A stretch of 64,000 nt of DNA from an uncultured Collinsella sp. (GCA_902492755.1 CABUNB010000001.1:62001-126000), one strand, 5' to 3'. Numbered from the stretch's first letter, positions 48,732-57,736 are shown. Program-made: numbers and translations. The notes: generated by a model not told the origin, from the sequence alone.

Positions 48732-50360
48732 CTAGCGGCTGCGGCGCTTGGACGCGACGAAGCCGGCGCCGATGACGGACGCACCGGCGATGCCAAGGGC
48801 AGCGGCCGCCGTCGCGGCGCTGTCGCCCGTGGCGGCCAGAACACCGGAAGCGCTTTTGGCGCCGACGGCAGTCTTGGTCGTAACGGTCTTGGTGACCGCC
48901 GTGGTGGTCTTTGCATCCTTGTCTACGGGCTTAAGGTCAGACTTCTGCTCGGGATTGGGCATGGGGTCGGGTTCCGGAGTCGGCTCGGGGTCCGGCGTCG
49001 GCTCCGGCTCCTGTCCGACCACAAAATCAATCACTACATCATGGGCGACCTCGGCAGAACCGACGATATCCGAAATCGCAGACGAACCGGCAACACCGAC
49101 GACCTGCCCATTCTGAGAGCTCGGCCATTTCCCCGTATCAACAACCTTTTTCACGTCGCGCACGGTGCCATCCGTCGGAGTCGCAATCATCGGGTTCCAG
49201 CCCAATTCGTTCCAGCTCAAATCAATCCTCGCGGCACGGAACAGTGTCGCAGTCGCGACGTTGCAGTTGATCGCATAGATTCCCGCAGTCGCACCCGAAG
49301 CCTCAATCTTCGATTTGCGAATCTTGATACGAGGCGTTTCCGATCCGGTGTTTGCCTCTGCCACGATTCCAAAACTTTGATTGCGGGCGGCATCGATGCT
49401 GCTTGCGGCAGACAGGCTTCGCGACGCAAGATTCGACTCCTCGACAAGCATCCACACCGCACCGCTTTGCGAACGTGCGCTGATGCCCGCCGAGAGCGAA
49501 GCCGCACTGCCGGCGGAAAGCGCGACATTGGCTCCGTTGACGATTTTCATGAGGGTATTCTTCTTGATACCGACCGTATAAATGCACGCGGAAACCTGCC
49601 AGGCATCGGCTGTCTTGATCGACAGGTTGGCGGCATCGATCGTGGCGTCGCCCCCGTGCACGGAGACATAATCCGGTTCTTCCTGCTCGCCTTCCTGAGC
49701 AGTGTGTCTACTGGGAAGGTTATCGGCAAAGATACCGTGGATGCCCTCCGTTGGACGCCAAGATCCCTCCGCCGATTTCGCCTCGATTTTGACATCGGCG
49801 CCCTTATCGATCGTCACGCTGCCGGCCGTCGCGCGAATGCCCGTCGCACTGTTCACTGCGCCCGAAGCCGTCACGTTGACGTTGGCGCCGCTGATGGTCA
49901 CATCGCCACCCTCATTGCCGTCGCCTTCCGCCGCAATCACATCAGTCTGAGCCGTCGCATTAAGGGTGCCATCGCCGGCAATGGCAAGGTTGCCGTTCTT
50001 GACAGCAATAGCGCTCTGACCGGCATCGGCCGTGATGGTGTTGGTGCCCGCCACATCGATGTTGAGGTTGCCCTGAGCGCTGATGCCGGCGCCGTCGTAG
50101 CCGTTGAGCTTCATGTCGTCGGCGCCGTCCCAGGACCACGTTCCGGCATCGTCGCCGGCGGCATTGCCCTTGTTGTACTGCGTGCCGCCCACGTTGACCC
50201 AGTCGGCGGCGAGTGCCACGCTCGGTAGCAGCAGCTGGCCGGCCATGAGTGCGCAAGCCCCCGCACAGACGAGTTTTGCGCCCACGCGGCGCCATGTTCC
50301 GTGGGAGAGCGAGCATGCGCGGCCGCGGTTGATTGAGTTGTCAGGTATTTGCTTTCGCAT
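48732..50360 (-). CDS. Wall-anchored surface protein with beta-helix-like repeats (paralogue 1)
   Basis: The protein has 542 residues. The extended signal peptide (1-51) contains SLSHGTWRRVGAK. The body (about 75-400) is built of short Gly/Ala/Asn-rich strands of the kind GNLAIAGDGTLNATA and GGDVTISGANVNVTASG, suggesting a right-handed beta-helix or a carbohydrate-binding-type repeat. A Pro/Glu spacer (EPTPDPEPTPEP) precedes the sorting signal LAATGD, a hydrophobic helix and KRRSR. It is a tandem paralogue of the next gene. The ends are almost identical and the middle has diverged. Ligand unknown. Confidence 0.85.
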   Translation of the reverse strand: MRKQIPDNSINRGRACSLSHGTWRRVGAKLVCAGACALMAGQLLLPSVALAADWVNVGGTQYNKGNAAGDDAGTWSWDGADDMKLNGYDGAGISAQGNLNIDVAGTNTITADAGQSAIAVKNGNLAIAGDGTLNATAQTDVIAAEGDGNEGGDVTISGANVNVTASGAVNSATGIRATAGSVTIDKGADVKIEAKSAEGSWRPTEGIHGIFADNLPSRHTAQEGEQEEPDYVSVHGGDATIDAANLSIKTADAWQVSACIYTVGIKKNTLMKIVNGANVALSAGSAASLSAGISARSQSGAVWMLVEESNLASRSLSAASSIDAARNQSFGIVAEANTGSETPRIKIRKSKIEASGATAGIYAINCNVATATLFRAARIDLSWNELGWNPMIATPTDGTVRDVKKVVDTGKWPSSQNGQVVGVAGSSAISDIVGSAEVAHDVVIDFVVGQEPEPTPDPEPTPEPDPMPNPEQKSDLKPVDKDAKTTTAVTKTVTTKTAVGAKSASGVLAATGDSAATAAAALGIAGASVIGAGFVASKRRSR

Positions 50361-50416
50361 GTGAGCCTCCTTGTCGTAAGGGATGCCTCCGCTGTTTTAT
50401 GTTGCGGAAGCGTGTA

Positions 50417-51979
50417 CTAGCGGTCGTGGCGCTTGGACGCGACGAAGCCGGCGCCGATGACGGACGCACCGGCGATGCCGAGGGCGGCCGCGGCCGTCGC
50501 GGCGTTGTCGCCTGTGGCGGCCAGAGTGCCCACGGACTTCTTGGCCGCAACGGCCTTCGCGGCCGGCTTGGGGGCAGCGGCCGTGGAGCTCGCCTGAGTC
50601 GGCGTCACGGACGGCGCGGCGGTCCCGCTGCCACCGCCCGGCTGAGGCGTGGGCGCCGGGGTGGGCTCAGGCTGCGGCGTGGGCTCAGGCTCGACCGCAT
50701 CTCCGGAGCTGATTACCACGCTGCGGGCAACCTCGTCGGAGGTCCTAACATCCTGGATAGTGGACGACCCGGCAGCACCGATGACGAGTCCGTTTCCCGC
50801 AGTTTCTCGCACGGTGCCTCCGGCGGGAGTCGTAACTACCGATCCGCCATCAATTGAGAGACAAGGGGCTGCATCACCTTGATTGACAGCGTAGATTGCC
50901 GCCGCATTACCCGACACCTCAACATTTGAATTAATGATGTCAATTCGAGGGATGGCGGACTGGGAGCCGGACTGGGAATATATTCCATAGCCATGTTTAC
51001 GACTGTAGCCAGTTCCGTCACCGCATCGAGCCGTGAGGCTCGAATTCTCGACGAGCACCCGCGACACGCCGTCCCCCGCGCGCATCCAAACACCATCCAA
51101 AACGTCGGCCCTATCACTCGCCACGAGCGTAACATCTGCCCCGTTGGTAATACTCAAATATGTATCCTTACCCCCGGACGAATACAGGGCGACCGACACA
51201 CTGCATCCATTGCGCGCCGCCGCATCTAATTTTGCGTTATCCACCGCGATGCAGCCTCCATGCTCGGAGGAGATGTTTTCGGCATAGACTGCAACGGCAC
51301 CGAACCCCCCATTCGCCTCCGCCTCGACGTGGACGTCGGCGCCCTCGTTAATGGTTATGTTGCCTGCCCGCGTGTGAATGCCGATGGTATGAGGCGCTTT
51401 GTTCGTTGCCGTCACGTTAACGTTGGCACCGCGGATGTCCACGTCGCCGCCGGTCTTACCGTCCCCCGAAACCGCTATCGTATCGGTCCCGGCCGTCGCG
51501 TTGAGAGTCACGTCGCCCGAGATGGCGAGGCTACCGCACTCGACCTTAACAGCGCTCCTGCTCTTCTGTGGTTCGGCCGTCGCGTTGAGGGTTCCCTCCC
51601 CCGTGATGGCAAGGTTGCCGTCCTTGACCTCGATAGCGCTCCGCAAGGAATCGGCCGTTACGGTGTTGGTGCCCGTCACGCCGATATTGAGGTTGCCCTG
51701 AGCGCTGATACCGGCGCCGTTGTAGCCATTGAGCTTCATGTCGTCGGCGCCGTCCCAGGACCACGTTCCGGCCTCGTCGCCGGCGCCCTTGTTGTACTGC
51801 GTGCCGCCAACGTTGACCCATTTGGCGGCGAGCGCCACGCTCGGCAGCAGCAGCGGGCCGGCCATGAGCGCGCAAGCCCCCGCACAGGCAAGCTTGGCGC
51901 CCACACGTCGCCACGTTCCATGGGAGAGCGCGCACGAGCGGTCGCGGTTGATTGAGTTGTCATGGATTTGCTTTCGCAT
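50417..51979 (-). CDS. Wall-anchored surface protein with beta-helix-like repeats (paralogue 2)
   Basis: The protein has 520 residues with the same plan as paralogue 1: an extended signal peptide with ALSHGTWRRVGAK, an N-terminal WVNVGGTQYNKG start of the mature chain and repeated GNLAITGEGTLNATA strands. A Pro-rich spacer and LAATGD sorting signal follow, ending SKRHDR. The upstream leader (GTGAGCCTCCTTGTCG on the opposite strand) is also shared with paralogue 1, so the duplication included the ribosome site. It is the first gene of the leftward surface cluster and is divergent from the 12-TM LuxR regulator, which may control it. Confidence 0.85.
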   Translation of the reverse strand: MRKQIHDNSINRDRSCALSHGTWRRVGAKLACAGACALMAGPLLLPSVALAAKWVNVGGTQYNKGAGDEAGTWSWDGADDMKLNGYNGAGISAQGNLNIGVTGTNTVTADSLRSAIEVKDGNLAITGEGTLNATAEPQKSRSAVKVECGSLAISGDVTLNATAGTDTIAVSGDGKTGGDVDIRGANVNVTATNKAPHTIGIHTRAGNITINEGADVHVEAEANGGFGAVAVYAENISSEHGGCIAVDNAKLDAAARNGCSVSVALYSSGGKDTYLSITNGADVTLVASDRADVLDGVWMRAGDGVSRVLVENSSLTARCGDGTGYSRKHGYGIYSQSGSQSAIPRIDIINSNVEVSGNAAAIYAVNQGDAAPCLSIDGGSVVTTPAGGTVRETAGNGLVIGAAGSSTIQDVRTSDEVARSVVISSGDAVEPEPTPQPEPTPAPTPQPGGGSGTAAPSVTPTQASSTAAAPKPAAKAVAAKKSVGTLAATGDNAATAAAALGIAGASVIGAGFVASKRHDR

Positions 51980-52194
51980 GTGAGCCTCCTTGTCGTAAGG
52001 GGTGCTTCTGTGACTCCATGTTACGGGAAGTTATCCGGATCCCAAGGCACAAATTCGCATGCGGGCTATCTGCCAGCGCAAAAGGCAACGAGCGCGCGAT
52101 TGCCAAGCGCGCCCTGTCTTCCGAAAGGCCCACCCCCTACCGTCCTGGTCTACAATCGAGGGCACGATTGTTCCGTCCATCCAAAGGACCATCC

Positions 52195-53598
52195 TTGAAT
52201 CTGAGCAAGTCTAAAATCAATGCACTTCTGGCCCTCGCGCTCTTTACCTTTGTCTTTCTTGCCGCCGAGTTTCGCTTCGACATCAATGTCGGGTTGCTCG
52301 CCGGCGCCGAGCGCGTTGTGATTGCGCAGGGCTTCATCCTGGGCGCAAGCGTCATCGGCTTTATCGGATATGCGCCGCTACCGGCCCTCACCCAGCGCAA
52401 AAGCCAGCCCCAGGCAATCGCCACCGCTGCCGTCCCCATCGCCATCCTGGGATTGACCCAAATCCAGTCCCCCACGGGTTCGCTTGTGCTCGAGATTCTG
52501 GGCTGCGTGGCATTCTTTGGGCTCGGTCTGCTGGGTGCCGCAGCGCACCACGCCTTTTCATTGGCATTCCAGGATGATCCCAAGCTCGCCACCGGTGCAG
52601 GAGCGGCCTATGCCGCGGGCATCCTGATGCAGTTCGCCATCAACCTGCTCAATTGCGGCGGCATCGCAGAGCTCATCGTCCTTGGCATAGCGACCATCGC
52701 CATCTCCGCACTCAGCGTCGTTCCCCAAAAGGCCGCCGAGAGCTCCAGCCGCGCCATCAATCCCTTTGTTGAGCCCTCGCACGCCCTCGCCAAGCAGGCA
52801 TGCTGGAGCATCGCGCTCATCATGATTCTTGCCTGCTTGTTCTCGACCCTGGACAACGTGGTCACGCTCTCCAACGCCCACGGCACCATTGCCGTGCAAA
52901 CATGGCCGCGCCTCTTTTTGGCGGCGAGCGGCCTTGCCGCCGGCATTATCTTTGATCTTGCCGAACGCCGATACATGGGACTCGTCATGCTCGGCATCGC
53001 CGTACTCTCGACCATTTCCATCCTAGCCGTAGAGGCCGGGGCCGATCCCAGCCTGGGCCTTGTCGTCTTTTACCTGAGCTCGGGCTTTTTCGTCACGTTC
53101 TTCACCGCCACCTTTACACAGATGGCACCGCGCATGCATGCACCCGCCCTTTGGGCCGGCATGGGCCGCGCCGCCAACAATGCATGCGCATTCACTACAG
53201 CGGGCATCTCGCTTGCCCTCGTGACCTCGGGCAACGTTGCCCTCATCATGATCGGTGCGCTCGTTTTGCTCGTCGCCGCCTGTGTGGCATTCGTGGCAGC
53301 CGGCTTGTTCCGCCTGCCCCAAACCGAGCAGGAGCGCAAACATCAACAGCTTGCCGAGGAAGCGCTCGCCGCGCCCACCGTCGAGGAGCAGCGTCAGGCC
53401 TTCATCGCCAACCACGCTCTCACCCCGCGCGAAGTTGACGTGCTCATAGCCGTTACCCGGGACGAACGTCCACTTAAACAGGTCGCCGAGGAGCTCGGTA
53501 TCTCGATGCGCATGGTACAGCGCCACCTGAGCTCTATCTACCAAAAGACCGACACGCAAACGCGCGCCGGTCTCACCAAGGCCTTCCCCTCGGCCTAA
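52195..53598 (+). CDS. 12-TM membrane-bound LuxR-family regulator
   Basis: The protein has 467 residues, starting at the TTG at 52195, with AAAGGA 6 nt upstream (NLSKSKINALL). Longer in-frame starts would overlap the surface-gene leader. About 12 hydrophobic segments fill residues 5-385, like an MFS-type sensor. The GerE/LuxR helix-turn-helix is at about 410-465 (LTPREVDVLIAVTRDERPL, then SMRMVQRHLSSIYQK). The length and layout are typical of coriobacterial LuxR regulators. It is divergent from the surface-protein cluster, so control of that cluster is a reasonable guess. Confidence 0.87.
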   Translation: MNLSKSKINALLALALFTFVFLAAEFRFDINVGLLAGAERVVIAQGFILGASVIGFIGYAPLPALTQRKSQPQAIATAAVPIAILGLTQIQSPTGSLVLEILGCVAFFGLGLLGAAAHHAFSLAFQDDPKLATGAGAAYAAGILMQFAINLLNCGGIAELIVLGIATIAISALSVVPQKAAESSSRAINPFVEPSHALAKQACWSIALIMILACLFSTLDNVVTLSNAHGTIAVQTWPRLFLAASGLAAGIIFDLAERRYMGLVMLGIAVLSTISILAVEAGADPSLGLVVFYLSSGFFVTFFTATFTQMAPRMHAPALWAGMGRAANNACAFTTAGISLALVTSGNVALIMIGALVLLVAACVAFVAAGLFRLPQTEQERKHQQLAEEALAAPTVEEQRQAFIANHALTPREVDVLIAVTRDERPLKQVAEELGISMRMVQRHLSSIYQKTDTQTRAGLTKAFPSA

Positions 53599-53602
53599 AA
53601 CA

Positions 53603-53641
53603 AAAACCACCACAAAGGTGCCTGCCCTTTGTGGCGGTTTT
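53603..53641. repeat. CCACCACAAAGG hairpin between convergent genes
   Basis: AAAACCACCACAAAGG (53603-53618) and CCTTTGTGGCGGTTTT (53626-53641) pair with one mismatch. It lies between the ends of the LuxR and kinase genes, and the T run could allow it to terminate transcripts from either side. Confidence 0.75.
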
Positions 53642-53647
53642 GGTCGG

Positions 53648-54271
53648 TTAAGCTTCGAGCTGGGCGACTTTGTAGCGGTAAGCTGCGGCGATGACGTCCT
53701 TGCAGCCTTCGCGGCCCAACTTGGCGCGGTTGACGACGATGTCTTTACCGCTCGTCATCTTCCACTTGCCGGCACTGTAGCGCTTATAGAACGCCTCGCG
53801 CGCCTTCTGCTGCTGTTTGACCAGCTTGGCACCCTTCTTTTTGTTAAGGCCGCGCTTCTTGCGCACGATCTCGACGCGGTCCTCAAAGGGTGCGGTCACC
53901 AACACGGCGATGTGGTTGGGGTTGTTACGCAGCAGGTAATCGGACAGACGGCCTTCGATAATGCAGCTCTCGGTCTCGCCCAGATCCAAAATCACCTGGC
54001 TCATCTTTTGGAACAACTTATCCGAGTACGAACGCGCGTCGTAGCGGTCGGGCAGGAACGCCATGTTCTCCACGGCCAGACGCTCGTCGTAGGCGGCCAT
54101 CTTATCGAGCGACTCGCCCGCGCGCAGCGACGCGCGCACCAGCAGCTCGTTATCGTACAGCGGAATCCCCAACTCGTTGGCGAGGATACGGCCAATCTCG
54201 TGGCCCTCGGCACCAAAGTCGCGCGCGATGGTAATGACCACAGGACTCTTCTTGTTCTCCAGATCGCTCAT
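53648..54271 (-). CDS. Cytidylate-kinase-like protein
   Basis: The protein has 207 residues of the cytidylate kinase-like family (Pfam AAA_26 type). It opens with VITIARDFGAEGHEIGRILA, a degenerate P-loop (GAEGHEIG) where true kinases have GxxGxGK. It continues with LYDNELLVRAS, CIIEGRLSDYLLRNNPNHIAVLV and a basic C-terminal region (RKKRGLNKKKGAK). True Cmk has a different, longer layout. The start has AAAGGA 7 nt upstream. Substrate unknown; nucleotide kinase activity is likely but unproven. Confidence 0.8.
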   Translation of the reverse strand: MSDLENKKSPVVITIARDFGAEGHEIGRILANELGIPLYDNELLVRASLRAGESLDKMAAYDERLAVENMAFLPDRYDARSYSDKLFQKMSQVILDLGETESCIIEGRLSDYLLRNNPNHIAVLVTAPFEDRVEIVRKKRGLNKKKGAKLVKQQQKAREAFYKRYSAGKWKMTSGKDIVVNRAKLGREGCKDVIAAAYRYKVAQLEA

Positions 54272-54342
54272 CGCGATTCCTTTCTAACAAATGAGAAATA
54301 GGCGATTCCTGATTCCCATTTTGTCACTTACGACCGTCCTGG

Positions 54343-54436
54343 TTTCCCAAGTGCGGCAGATTGCCCCGAAAGAGGAGCGCCGCGTACTAAATGTACGCAA
54401 GCGACGATTGAGGGGCAAGGTGCCGTGCTTGGGGAA
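54343..54436. repeat. Three-tier hairpin between the importer operon and the kinase gene
   Basis: TTTCCCAAGTGCGGCA (54343-54358) pairs with TGCCGTGCTTGGGGAA (54421-54436), with mismatches. TTGCCCC pairs with GGGGCAA (54361-54367 with 54412-54418), and GCGTAC pairs with GTACGC at the apex (54382-54387 with 54393-54398). It is followed within 10 nt by the stop codon of the leftward permease gene, so it may serve as that operon's terminator. Confidence 0.65.
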
Positions 54437-54442
54437 GCAGGA

Positions 54443-55081
54443 CTATGCGGCCACAATACGACGTTGATACGCCCTCACCAGCAGCGAGATACCAAAGTTG
54501 AGCACAAAGTACATCGCAAACACCAGGCCGTAGAGCATAAGCACCTGCGACAGGTCGATCGCGTGGGCCATCACGACATTTGCCGTGTACATGAGCTCGG
54601 CCACGTTAATACCCGAAAGATACGAGCTGTCCTTGATGACGGTCGTGCACTGGCTAAACAGTGCCGGAATGATCGTCTTAAACGTCTGCGGCAGAATTAT
54701 GTAGCGCATGGTGGCAAAGAAGCCGAAGCCCTGGCTCTGCGCTGCCTCAAACTGGCCGCGCGGAATCGAGTTGAGGCCGCCGCGCACGATCTCGGCCATA
54801 ACGGCGCTGGTAAACAGCGTAAAGGCGATGGTCGAAATCACAATGTCCAAACCCTGCACCGTAAAGTAGATAAACAGGATCCACAGCAGGTTCGGCGTGC
54901 AACGGAACAGCTCGATATAGGCGCTCACCAAAATACGGAACGGGCGGGGCGCATAGCTCTTAACGAGCGCCAACACCGTGCCAAAGATGAGCGAGAAAAA
55001 GATCGACAGCGCCGAGATCTCGATGGTCTTAACAAAGCCGCCCCAAATGTAGAGCAGGTTGGTCGCGTTGAAGATTTCCAT
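54443..55081 (-). CDS. Amino-acid ABC transporter permease (HisM/GlnP type)
   Basis: The protein has 212 residues, five membrane helices. The EAA coupling loop reads GQFEAAQSQGFGFFATMRYIILPQTFK, and the helix before it RGGLNSIPRG fits polar amino-acid uptake permeases (His/Glu/Gln/Arg/opine family). It is the last gene of the operon, 3 nt after the partner permease. It should form a heterodimer with the 55085-55831 product. Confidence 0.92.
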   Translation of the reverse strand: MEIFNATNLLYIWGGFVKTIEISALSIFFSLIFGTVLALVKSYAPRPFRILVSAYIELFRCTPNLLWILFIYFTVQGLDIVISTIAFTLFTSAVMAEIVRGGLNSIPRGQFEAAQSQGFGFFATMRYIILPQTFKTIIPALFSQCTTVIKDSSYLSGINVAELMYTANVVMAHAIDLSQVLMLYGLVFAMYFVLNFGISLLVRAYQRRIVAA

Positions 55082-55084
55082 GCG

Positions 55085-55831
55085 CTAGGCCTCCTCTACG
55101 TTGTCGAGCCCCAGCTCGGCCAGGCTCACGCCGCGCGGACGCTCCTTGGAGCGGCGCTCGAGCCACTGCACCAGCATGGCGAGCGGAAAGCAGATGATGA
55201 AGTACATAAGGCAGCAGACGATGTATCCCTGCAGGTAACCGTACAGACTCACAAAGTTGTCGGAACGGTACATAAGGTCGCCGCCGGCCACAAGCGCCAG
55301 CACCGACGTGTTCTTGACCAGGTTGAGTGCCTGGTTACACAGCGGCGGCAGAATAATCTTGAACGTCTGGGGCAGCACGATGTACCAGTACGCCTGCGCA
55401 CGGGTGAAGCCCTGGCTCTGGGCCGCCTCCATCTGACCGCGCGGAACCGCCTCGATACCAGTGCGGATGACCTCCGAAATGTAGGCCGCGTGATACAGGC
55501 CCACACCCAAGAAGCCCAGCACGAACGGCGCGATGCGCACCGGCTGGTCGGCACCGGTTATAGCCTGCAAAAACTGCGGACCGGCCATGTACATAAAGAG
55601 CACCTGTACGGGCAACGGGGTGTTTTGGTAAAACTCCACGTACACGCGGCTTATGGCGCGCAGCACGCGCGAGCGAGTGGTAGAGAACACGCCCAGCAGT
55701 GTGCCCAGTACCAGCGACAGCAGCAGACCGGCAACGACCACCTGCAGCGTCACGCCAAAGCCCTCCCAGAAGGGCCCCATGTTTTGAAATGTCGTCGACC
55801 AACGGTCGGCGTCAAATAATCCTTCGAGCAT
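55085..55831 (-). CDS. Amino-acid ABC transporter permease
   Basis: The protein has 248 residues from the ATG at 55831 (MLEGLFDADRW), with AAGGAAGGA 6 nt upstream; the frame stays open to 55900 without a site. The EAA loop is GQMEAAQSQGFTRAQAYWYIVLPQTFK and IRTGIEAVPRG precedes it, the same subfamily as the next gene. Five helices are predicted, plus a C-terminal cytoplasmic tail containing WLERRSKERPRG. It is the third gene of the ATPase-binding protein-permease-permease operon. Confidence 0.92.
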   Translation of the reverse strand: MLEGLFDADRWSTTFQNMGPFWEGFGVTLQVVVAGLLLSLVLGTLLGVFSTTRSRVLRAISRVYVEFYQNTPLPVQVLFMYMAGPQFLQAITGADQPVRIAPFVLGFLGVGLYHAAYISEVIRTGIEAVPRGQMEAAQSQGFTRAQAYWYIVLPQTFKIILPPLCNQALNLVKNTSVLALVAGGDLMYRSDNFVSLYGYLQGYIVCCLMYFIICFPLAMLVQWLERRSKERPRGVSLAELGLDNVEEA

Positions 55832-55856
55832 TCGATTCCTTCCTTGGACGATGCGC

Positions 55857-56732
55857 CTATACAAGACCCCAGGTCTTGACCTCTTGGTCGAGCCAGCCAT
55901 CGGCCAGGCGATCGCAAATCACCTGATCGACCACGGCCGAAAGGTCGTAGCCCTTCTTGGTCGCCACGCCGTAGCCCTGCTCGCCAAACTTGACCTCGGG
56001 CTGCAACAACTCAACGGTCTCGTTCATATAGCCGGCCAGCGTGGAGCGATCCATGGCAAAGACGTCGATATTGCCGGCGTCGAGCGAACTCTTGATGATG
56101 GGGTAGCCGCTAAAGGCCCTAAACTCGGGCTTACAGCTAAAGCCGTTGTCCTTAATCATCTGCTCGATCAGGCTCTGCGTGGTAGCGCCCTGGCTCACGC
56201 CAATAACCTTACCGTCCAAGTCCTCAATCGAGGCAAAGCCCGAACGCTTCTTGACCATGAGTCCCACGTAGTCGGTGCGGTACGGCGTCGAGAAATCCCA
56301 GCTCTTCTTGCGCTCGTCGGTGATGGTGTAGGTCGCCGCGACCACATCGAGCTGGCCGTTATCGATCAGCGGGCCGCGTGTCTTGGGCGTTACGTCGGTA
56401 AACTCGACAAGCTCCTGGGCGCGGGCCTCCTTATAGCTCACGCCAAAGACGGCAGCGGCGATCTGATAGCACAAATCGACTTCCATGCCCTCAAAGCGGC
56501 CCTTGGCGGTATCGTAATAGCCATAGCCGGGAACGTCCTTCTTAACGCCGGCGTTCAGATGGCCACGCGACTTGATGGCCGCAAGCTTGGACCCCTTGTC
56601 GGAGCCCTCGCCGCTGGTGGAGTTGCCGCAACCGGTAAGCGCGGTCCCCGTCAGCGCAAGCATACCGGCGCCCGCCAGCTGCAAAAAGTGGCGGCGCGAC
56701 ACGGCTGCCCTCGTCATATCCGTCATGTCCAT
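55857..56732 (-). CDS. Amino-acid ABC transporter substrate-binding lipoprotein
   Basis: The protein has 291 residues from the ATG at 56732; the ribosome site is poor. The N-terminus SRRHFLQLAGAGMLALTG followed by the lipobox LTGC shows a twin-arginine-like signal with lipid attachment. The mature part is a type 2 periplasmic-binding fold of the SBP_bac_3 family: GHLNAGVKKDVPGYGYYD, FEGMEVDLCYQIA, WDFSTPYRTDYVGLMVKK and GKVIGVSQGATTQ. Length and motifs fit glutamine/glutamate/aspartate-type binders. The precise ligand is not determined. It lies 8 nt after the ATPase gene. Confidence 0.92.
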   Translation of the reverse strand: MDMTDMTRAAVSRRHFLQLAGAGMLALTGTALTGCGNSTSGEGSDKGSKLAAIKSRGHLNAGVKKDVPGYGYYDTAKGRFEGMEVDLCYQIAAAVFGVSYKEARAQELVEFTDVTPKTRGPLIDNGQLDVVAATYTITDERKKSWDFSTPYRTDYVGLMVKKRSGFASIEDLDGKVIGVSQGATTQSLIEQMIKDNGFSCKPEFRAFSGYPIIKSSLDAGNIDVFAMDRSTLAGYMNETVELLQPEVKFGEQGYGVATKKGYDLSAVVDQVICDRLADGWLDQEVKTWGLV

Positions 56733-56740
56733 CACCGCGC

Positions 56741-57472
56741 CTAGTGCAGAATCTTGGACAGGAACTCGCGGCAGCGCGGGTTCTCGGGGTTATCGAAGAA
56801 GTGCTCGGGCGTGCCCTCCTCCAGGATGCGGCCGTCCTCCATAAAGATGACGCGGTCGGCCACCTGGCGCGCAAAGCCCATCTCGTGCGTCACGCAGATC
56901 ATGGTGATGTCCTCCTGCGCGAGCTCAATCATAACGTCCAGAACCTCCTGGACCATCTCGGGGTCGAGCGCCGAGGTCGGCTCGTCAAACAGGATGATGG
57001 GCTGCTTGGTGCACAGGGCACGGGCGATGGCGATGCGCTGCTGCTGACCACCCGAGAGATTCTGCGGATACTCGCCGGCCTTATGCGCCATGCCGACGCG
57101 CTTGAGCGCGGCGATGGCGATCTCGGTCGCCTCCTCCTTGCTCTTCTTTTGCAGCTTGATGGGCGCGAGCGTCAGGTTGCCCAGCACCGTCATGTTGGGA
57201 TACAGGTTGAACTGCTGAAACACCATGGAACTATACTTGCGAGCCATCTCCAGGTGATTCTTTTTGGTGAGCGGCGTACCATCGATGACGACCTCGCCCG
57301 ACGTGGGCTCCTCAAGATAATCGACACAGCGGATGAGCGTCGACTTACCCGAGCCGGAAGGCCCGATCATTACGAGCTTCTCGCCGCGCTTGACGGTGAG
57401 GTTGATATCTTTGAGCACATGCAGGTCGCCAAAGTACTTGTTGAGATGCTTGATCTCGATCATGTCTGCCAT
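56741..57472 (-). CDS. glnQ: Amino-acid ABC transporter ATP-binding protein (GlnQ type)
   Basis: The protein has 243 residues from the ATG at 57472, with GAAGGGA 6 nt upstream ([15 protein letters not shown]). The frame is open further upstream through a repeat and is discounted. Walker A is [10 protein letters not shown]-loop [16 protein letters not shown], signature LSGGQQQR, Walker [15 protein letters not shown] and H-loop [16 protein letters not shown]. It is a canonical polar amino-acid uptake ATPase and the first gene of the four-gene importer operon. Confidence 0.95.
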   Translation of the reverse strand: MADMIEIKHLNKYFGDLHVLKDINLTVKRGEKLVMIGPSGSGKSTLIRCVDYLEEPTSGEVVIDGTPLTKKNHLEMARKYSSMVFQQFNLYPNMTVLGNLTLAPIKLQKKSKEEATEIAIAALKRVGMAHKAGEYPQNLSGGQQQRIAIARALCTKQPIILFDEPTSALDPEMVQEVLDVMIELAQEDITMICVTHEMGFARQVADRVIFMEDGRILEEGTPEHFFDNPENPRCREFLSKILH

Positions 57473-57584
57473 GAATGTCCCTTCCCTGCGTTTACACGAG
57501 TTGAACCATTGTACGGAAAGAACCACGTTTCCGCAGCCCACGCTGCATTCCCGTAAAGAACCTGCAATCTTCCACCCACTCATT

Positions 57585-57661
57585 GGGCACTCATTGGGGA
57601 CAGACTTAAATGAGTGCCCGCTCGTTGGGTACTCATTTAAGTCTGTCCCCAATGAGTGCCC
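57585..57661. repeat. 35-bp hairpin with GGGGACAG core
   Basis: Arms 57585-57619 and 57627-57661 pair with one mismatch around a 7-nt loop. Each arm is self-complementary at its ends (GGGCACTCATT ... AAATGAGTGCCC) around GGGGACAGACTT. It has the same architecture as 30797-30877 with different stems. Confidence 0.85.
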
Positions 57662-57680
57662 TTCAGCTGCCATCAAAAAA

Positions 57681-57707
57681 GGGGCGCGACTGCAATGGTC
57701 ACGCCCC
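57681..57707 (-). terminator. Rho-independent terminator of the yqeY gene
   Basis: GGGGCGCGAC and GTCACGCCCC form a 10-bp stem with one mismatch. The minus strand continues TTTTTTGATGG. Confidence 0.88.
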
Positions 57708-57736
57708 CTCAACATCAACTATATGCCGCTCGGTCC

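Noticed and set aside
53648..54271. Canonical cytidylate kinase (cmk)
   Set aside because: The P-loop is degenerate (GAEGHEIG) and the length and motif order fit the cytidylate-kinase-like family rather than Cmk.
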